The notes below the pieces were generated by a model. The model made no database searches, was not told the DNA's origin, and saw nothing but the letters and a program-made list of their open reading frames with translations. From Opisthorchis felineus (taxonomy: Eukaryota; Platyhelminthes; Trematoda; Opisthorchiida; Opisthorchiidae): DNA of 64,000 bases. Position numbers and translations under genes: made by a program. Position 1 is the first letter of the stretch. The number at the start of each line of letters is the position of its first letter. The stretch is from assembly GCA_004794785.1 (NCBI GenBank), contig SJOL01006991.1:279961-343960 (forward strand), read 5' to 3'. Below are positions 59,386 to 64,000 of this stretch, one piece after another.

Positions 59386-60985
59386 GGTCTGTTCGCCCAC
59401 CTTGATAACTAGATTGCAAGCGTTTCGTTGCCATACGGGGGGACATGGTCGGTGCACGGTTGGGTAGGTACTTCCTCCAGGTTTGTTTGCGTTTATATGG
59501 CTTCTAAGGCGTACTTGATGGCTCCAACGTGGCTGGTTGCTGAAAGTTTCGTTTGCGTGCAATTTGACTGGTTTGTTGGATGTCTTCATTTCAGTAGTCT
59601 TGTTCCTTAGATCCGATCGGCCCCTTTGCGTTTGTTGTGTCTTGGGTTTCAGTCCGCCCTTTTGGTTGGTCAATCGGACTCCTATTTTAGCAGTTTTTTG
59701 TATGGTTTGATTGGTCTATTCTCTCGAAGACTACAAACCCAGGTTTACAGGACAGCGACCCGGACCTAATTCTGAACTAAAACAGTGATCACCCATGTTA
59801 CCCGAAACAGAGCTGCATCCGAACGCTCTTCAAGCGGACAGAAACACTGCAACACCACGTAAGCCATAGTCTGAGAGAAAGTCCGGAAAAAGTCTTCTAG
59901 AGAAACTGTTGTGCGATAAATTTTAACTCGAAGTCTCTGAAACAAGGACGCAACTCCACCAACTCGACAACGCAAAGAGAACGCAAAGGAATCATACTCC
60001 CCTGGATCAAGAAAATTTCTGACTATAAGAATATTACCATATTAAAACATAACGGTAGCCTACAAACCTGAAAACACGAATAGAAAAACAGTCGAAACCA
60101 AAAAAGAAACTGGAAATCACGAAGAAATCCAACGTTACCTACAAAATTCGATGCAAGGTTTGCGGCGAATATTAGGTGGGACAAAGAGGAAGGAAGCTAT
60201 TTACAAGACTGCAGGAAAACTGACCTGCTGTTAAAAGGCACGATGAATTCTCAGTCACTTCCGTACAGGGAGATCAAGAATGACACGAATTCAACTGGGA
60301 CCAAGTCCACATACTAGTCGAAGCAAGAACAAAGATGTAACGTGAATTTACGGAGGCGTGGTAATCAGCCAAGAAATCCATCAACAAACATATTGGGACC
60401 GACCCAACCTATCTACCTTTGAGGACGAAAGAACTCAAAATCGCACAAGAAACATGAGAAGAAACCAGTAGAGAACACTGAGAGAACGCAAAACCGGACA
60501 AATAACACCAAACCGAAATCGGGACAAGGATCAACAAATCAGAAGGCTATATAACGCTAACAAGACATAATAGTGCCACAAGAACCGGTCAGAATCCAGA
60601 ATATCAAACCACAACGCAACGAAATTTGACAGTAGATCAATCAAGTCACCGATGATTGATAAAAATAGGGGGAGTCCAAGTGACCGATCTAATGGCAGGA
60701 AGGCAGACCGAACCGCAAGACACGGTAGACGCAAATGAGTCAGTCGGAACGAAGGGACAGAACTACTGAAATGAAGGCATCCAACGAACTCACCAAATAC
60801 GAGTAAATCGGACCACAACGCAACATCCAAGTGAAGATCTCAACAACCAATCACGTTAGAGGTATCAAATACATCAAATACATCCTGGAGGAAATACTCA
60901 CCGACCGTGTACTGGCGAAATCTCTTCGCACGGTGACGAAACGTTACGTAATTATCAAGCAGATTAGCTGCCATTCGATGAACAG
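59386..60985 (+). mobile_element. Dead Penelope-like element with inverted flanking repeats
   Basis: A degenerate GIY-YIG endonuclease on the plus strand (60131-60420) identifies this as a Penelope-like retroelement. It is flanked by long inverted repeats. The left arm (about 59386-59700, minus) and right arm (about 60680-60985, plus) share GAACTACTGAAATGAAGGCA-type sequence, a GGAGGAAxTACxxACC block and an ACGAAACG block followed by AATTATCAAG. Penelope elements are known to be bounded by pseudo-LTRs that can be inverted. Upstream of the endonuclease only a short piece that may be the end of the reverse transcriptase (GIILPWIKKISD near 59.99 kb) remains, so most of the polymerase is deleted. 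Confidence 0.72.
60131..60420 (+). pseudogene. Penelope-type GIY-YIG endonuclease, broken by stop codons
   Basis: One continuous frame reads VTYKIRCKVCGEY, stop, VGQRGRKLFTRLQEN, stop, PAVKRHDEFSV, HEFNWDQVHIL, REFTEAW and SINKHIGTDPTYLPLR. This is the Penelope GIY-YIG pattern (family VYxIxCxDCxxxYVGQTGRKLxTRxxEH, then HEFDWxxVxIL, REFxEAW, SINRHIDIDPxY). The two CxxC cysteines and the conserved Arg of GRKL remain. At least five in-frame stops and no frameshift imply decay by point mutation. Confidence 0.8.
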
Positions 60986-60999
60986 TCCACTAACGAAAC

Positions 61000-62980
61000 C
61001 GAACTAGTATTATTTCGACATGTTGCCAATACCTACTCATTTATCTTCACCTTGATTGGATGAAAATCAAACAAACAACCCGCAGTCACACTTCCTAGTG
61101 TTAATTCGTTCAGTCTTACCATGGTTATTCCTCTTTACAAGAAATACCATGCAAAAGCGCTCAAACAGGTTCTTACGTTGACGTATTGCGCAAATGAAGG
61201 TTAGACCCAAAAAAGCAAGGCCATGAAGAGCCTTATTTTACATCATTTCACAAATTATTGGCATCACTGTTGAAAGCAACACTAGCGCGAGAACACTGGC
61301 GCTTAGCTGCCGTACACATTAAAAGAACAATCACGTCGAACAAATGATGTTCATACCGGTTTTACACGCAATATATTGCATGGTGCAAGCTTTCTCTCAA
61401 GTTGGGCAAACGGACGGTTAATCTTCTTCTCTAACTCGGGAAGGTGAGTCCCCGCCCTCAACCGCAGGCTAACCAACTGCTGCCTGTTTCAGGTAAATAG
61501 CACCCGGTCAATTTCGCCCTAGCAAGCACGTGAAGTTTTGGTCATTTGTAAGGTGGTTGTTTCATTTCTGCCTGAGTGATACCTCCGAGAAGTAGTATCT
61601 CCTTCTAGGTTAACGAGAATTTTTTGGTGTAGAGGACCTAAACAGCGAAAGCTTATATCAAGAAAGAATTTTGTCCCAATGGGAGGTTTCTTATAAGGAG
61701 AGAATGACATATTCACGATGCAAACAAATTGCGAACCGCTAAAACCGCTTCCGTCCTCAAGGTGGATGGAGGCTTCCTGCGAAAAGGAAGTATCGTACCA
61801 GACCAAGGTGATGCCCCTCTGAATGACCTGTATGCGATTCTTAACACATCGACATGAGGGCAACCTAAAAGGCCCGATCTGATAGTTGAAACGTCCACTT
61901 CTTGATAAGTCCAAATGAAACAACCAGTTGAAATGTTTGGGTGAAACCTGATTACCATGGCATAGCAGCCTGTTTAAAAACGGGTACTGGTCTTGATGCG
62001 ATTAACATCGGGTCACATTTTGACGTTCAGACAGAACTTCCACTGGTACTTTCTCCGAGAAGAGTTCGACTTTGTTGACCTAGGGCGCGTAGGAGACGAT
62101 TCTTGCACATTACATTTGCTTTAAAGTGCATCCAAAGTTGTCTGTTTCGGCCACAGGTCGTTTTTTCACCACATAAGCTTTGTTTGGATCACTTCATTCT
62201 CTGGTACGATGTGCCAAAGTAAGTTGAGGACATGCATTCGAATCCATTGTGCAATACAGACTACCTTTTCATAGTGCAATTCTGGCTATATTGGTTCACT
62301 TTCTCTCTTCTTTGAGACCCTCCTTACTTATTTCACGTTCATGCTGACGATGTTTCACTTGTTTGGTGTGGAATATCTTCCTACTTCCTGTTCCTACATG
62401 AAATTGTCTCTCATTTCAATGATATTATAGTGATGAAACTGTTCGTAAGTATTCCATAGGTGTTTCCATTTTGTATTAAATTCCAAAGCCAGCTTACTGC
62501 CAAAATATATAAACTGCTTCATTTCAACATGCGTATGATGCAAAACAACGCAAAAGGTGTCACAATCAGCTACCCAGGAGCGGCTGTTCGTAATTTCATC
62601 TCTAATTTCGTGACCAGAGCCCGGTAGTAGTCGCTCTGCTAAAACAGCCTCTTGAACGAATAAAGTCGATAATAGAGTAGACATGTCTGGACACCTCGGC
62701 TGTTTTCACTCGGAAGTGGAACCCATCCGACGTGAAGATCAAAGGCCAACCAAGTTACAGCGGGTTTCTCTTCACCACCACCACCGATAGCAGCAGCATA
62801 GTGAGTGCAACTGATAGTTTGTTAGGGAAACCTGGTACACCTAAGTGAGAGATCGGTGGAAACTATCACATTTTGAAGTTTTTTCACGTCTATTAGGTCC
62901 AGTGCACGATGGGGATGGCAACAACGATCTATTTCGTCGAGAAGCTTATCCTTAGGGGGTGTTTTTTGCAGAGTGGATTC
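61000..62980. other. No gene recognised
   Basis: Minus-strand open frames of 134 codons (61519-61923) and 96 codons (62394-62684) are present. Neither shows a motif I trust. The second has LINE-like flavour (FIYFGSKLAL) but lacks the surrounding reverse transcriptase blocks. A GT...AG-like pair on the plus strand near 61445-61497 has no coding sequence around it. Confidence 0.45.
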
Positions 62981-62986
62981 AATCAT

Positions 62987-63394
62987 TTAAAAAATCAGAA
63001 CCAAAGAAGGTTGTTGTTTCTTTGTGGCATTTGCTCTAAAGGAGATCTCTCTAAATGGAGAGCACTGAAGACCTGACTGCCCAGGTTTTCTGTTGGTTGG
63101 AAAGTAGTACTTACTTGGAAGTGGTTCGCTATGTCCACTTTCTATGGGCTCCACGCAATTCTGAGTGCTTGCATTATGCAACGAATCGTTCTTATCCGGA
63201 GCCGCTGCTGACTGTGTATCTTCTGGTGGAGATGCACTTGAGTGATTTTCAGGTTGGCTTCGTGTCACTTTCGTTAGCAGCCGTTTGCGCCGATGACAGT
63301 TAATCATTGAAGGTTGCCGGACCAACGCACCAGCGGGAGGTTTGGTGAAATCACTTTCCGGACAATAAATCCCCAACAAACGCGTGACTTCCCG
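62987..63394 (-). CDS. Candidate 3'-terminal exon of an unidentified gene
   Basis: A long pyrimidine tract and acceptor (CTGTCTACTTTAAG) at 63395 precede an open frame of about 135 codons to a stop at 62987. It starts REVTRLLGIYCPESDFTKPP and continues with a basic patch (CHRRKRLLTKVTR) and a Ser/Pro/Asn-rich, low-complexity tail (SASPPEDTQSAAAPDKNDS). This looks like the disordered C-terminus of a real protein. Joining it directly to the exon at 63879-63982 gives a frame that is off by one base with GT-AG rules, so either another exon lies between them or the two belong to different transcripts. Confidence 0.5.
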   Translation of the reverse strand, partial: REVTRLLGIYCPESDFTKPPAGALVRQPSMINCHRRKRLLTKVTRSQPENHSSASPPEDTQSAAAPDKNDSLHNASTQNCVEPIESGHSEPLPSKYYFPTNRKPGQSGLQCSPFREISFRANATKKQQPSLVLIF

Positions 63395-63878
63395 CTTAAA
63401 GTAGACAGGCGATTGCAGTTAGGTAAAGAGGGAAGTAGGGGTAGTTAAGTAAGAAGAAAAGAACAGAAGTTAGTAAGCAACGCTTCAGTTCAGCTAGATT
63501 ATCTAGCAGCAAGATGCATCAAACACTTTATGGCGCTAATGAGAACTCACCAAAACTTACATTGAAAAAGTAGCGCGTATCAAATGAATTTGGCCCAAAC
63601 TATTACTTAGCGATGCCACATCAATGGCATCATTGTCAGTCAGTTAATGTAACTGTGTAGACTTCACGCAGCTTTGGACAGCCTCGATATAGGCAGCTGT
63701 ACGGCGCTGGCTTCCTAACGGAGTTTTCCTATCTTCCACTGTGGTGACGGTTTTTTGGATGATAAAGGTGCTATCTGTGACAGGGCTCCTGTCACACTGC
63801 AGGTGTTATAATGGATGTTCACAGTAGCAATGCAAGCTTGATTACGTCATTGTATCATTAAAGATTTGAGGTACTTAC

Positions 63879-63982
63879 ATAATAATTCGCTCGTACGAAC
63901 GATAGATATCTCTCCCAAAGAGAGACCATATCTCATCTAAAACCAGCTGAGCCATTCCCATGAATTCATTTTTCGGAGGTGA
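63879..63982 (-). CDS. Candidate internal exon of an unidentified gene at the right edge
   Basis: 104 bases open in one frame between an acceptor (TATAGTAG) and a strong GTAAGT donor. It encodes SPPKNEFMGMAQLVLDEIWS and then LFGRDIYRSYERII. The composition is strongly coding-like, with amphipathic helices. I do not recognise the family. It is phase 0 in and phase 2 out. The preceding exon would lie beyond the right edge. Confidence 0.5.
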
Positions 63983-64000
63983 CTACTATATATATATATA
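63983..64000. repeat. Short (AT)n tract at the window edge
   Basis: Alternating TA run immediately upstream (in minus-strand sense) of the candidate acceptor. It may continue beyond the window. Confidence 0.7.

Overview
This window looks like nuclear DNA from a digenean fluke (trematode flatworm), possibly Fasciola-like. The evidence is indirect. Genes are split into short exons by multi-kilobase introns. Most of the rest is decayed non-LTR retrotransposons, a Penelope-like element, fold-back repeats, and repeats carrying hammerhead-ribozyme-like cores of the kind known from schistosome Sm-alpha SINEs and Penelope elements. I see no rRNA, no intact tRNA gene, no CRISPR and no bacterial features. 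Species assignment is an inference.

Layout. Positions 1-11.4 kb hold the 5' part of an SLC6 (Na+/Cl- coupled) transporter gene on the minus strand. Three exons splice cleanly; the rest of the gene lies off the left edge or was not recognised. A small two-exon reading frame sits inside its first large intron. Positions 12.7-16.9 kb hold a decayed RTE-like LINE on the minus strand, with endonuclease and reverse transcriptase. Positions 17-21.9 kb are mostly featureless apart from a tetranucleotide microsatellite and one possible RIIa-like exon. Positions 21.9-27.5 kb hold a very divergent alpha-tubulin gene on the minus strand. It has about 55 extra residues in the K40 loop and a long basic C-terminal tail.

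Positions 27.5-34.9 kb contain no gene I can name. Positions 34.9-38.5 kb hold a hairpin and a decayed R2-superfamily retrotransposon on the plus strand. Positions 38.9-40.7 kb and 51.0-52.8 kb carry two intact, intronless, paralogous plus-strand genes. Each encodes a predicted type I membrane protein with a conserved N-terminal ectodomain, a GCC2/GCC3 (ephrin-receptor-like) cysteine-rich module, one transmembrane helix and a conserved cytoplasmic tail. They are the best-preserved genes here. Between and after them lie hammerhead-bearing inverted repeats (42.1-42.3, 58.8-58.9 kb), a tRNA-derived hammerhead SINE (48.2-48.5 kb) and fold-back elements (48.5, 53.8-54.6, 54.9-55.6, 57.3 kb). A LINE reverse transcriptase fragment lies at 56.0-57.0 kb, and a dead Penelope-like element flanked by inverted pseudo-LTR-like arms at 59.4-61.0 kb. 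At the right edge (63.0-64.0 kb) there are two candidate exons of an unidentified minus-strand gene.

The genes do not form an operon or an obvious pathway. They are independent loci (transporter, tubulin, a surface-protein pair) embedded in repeats. All exon boundaries were read by eye from GT/AG signals, frame continuity and remembered family motifs. No alignment or transcript evidence was available.
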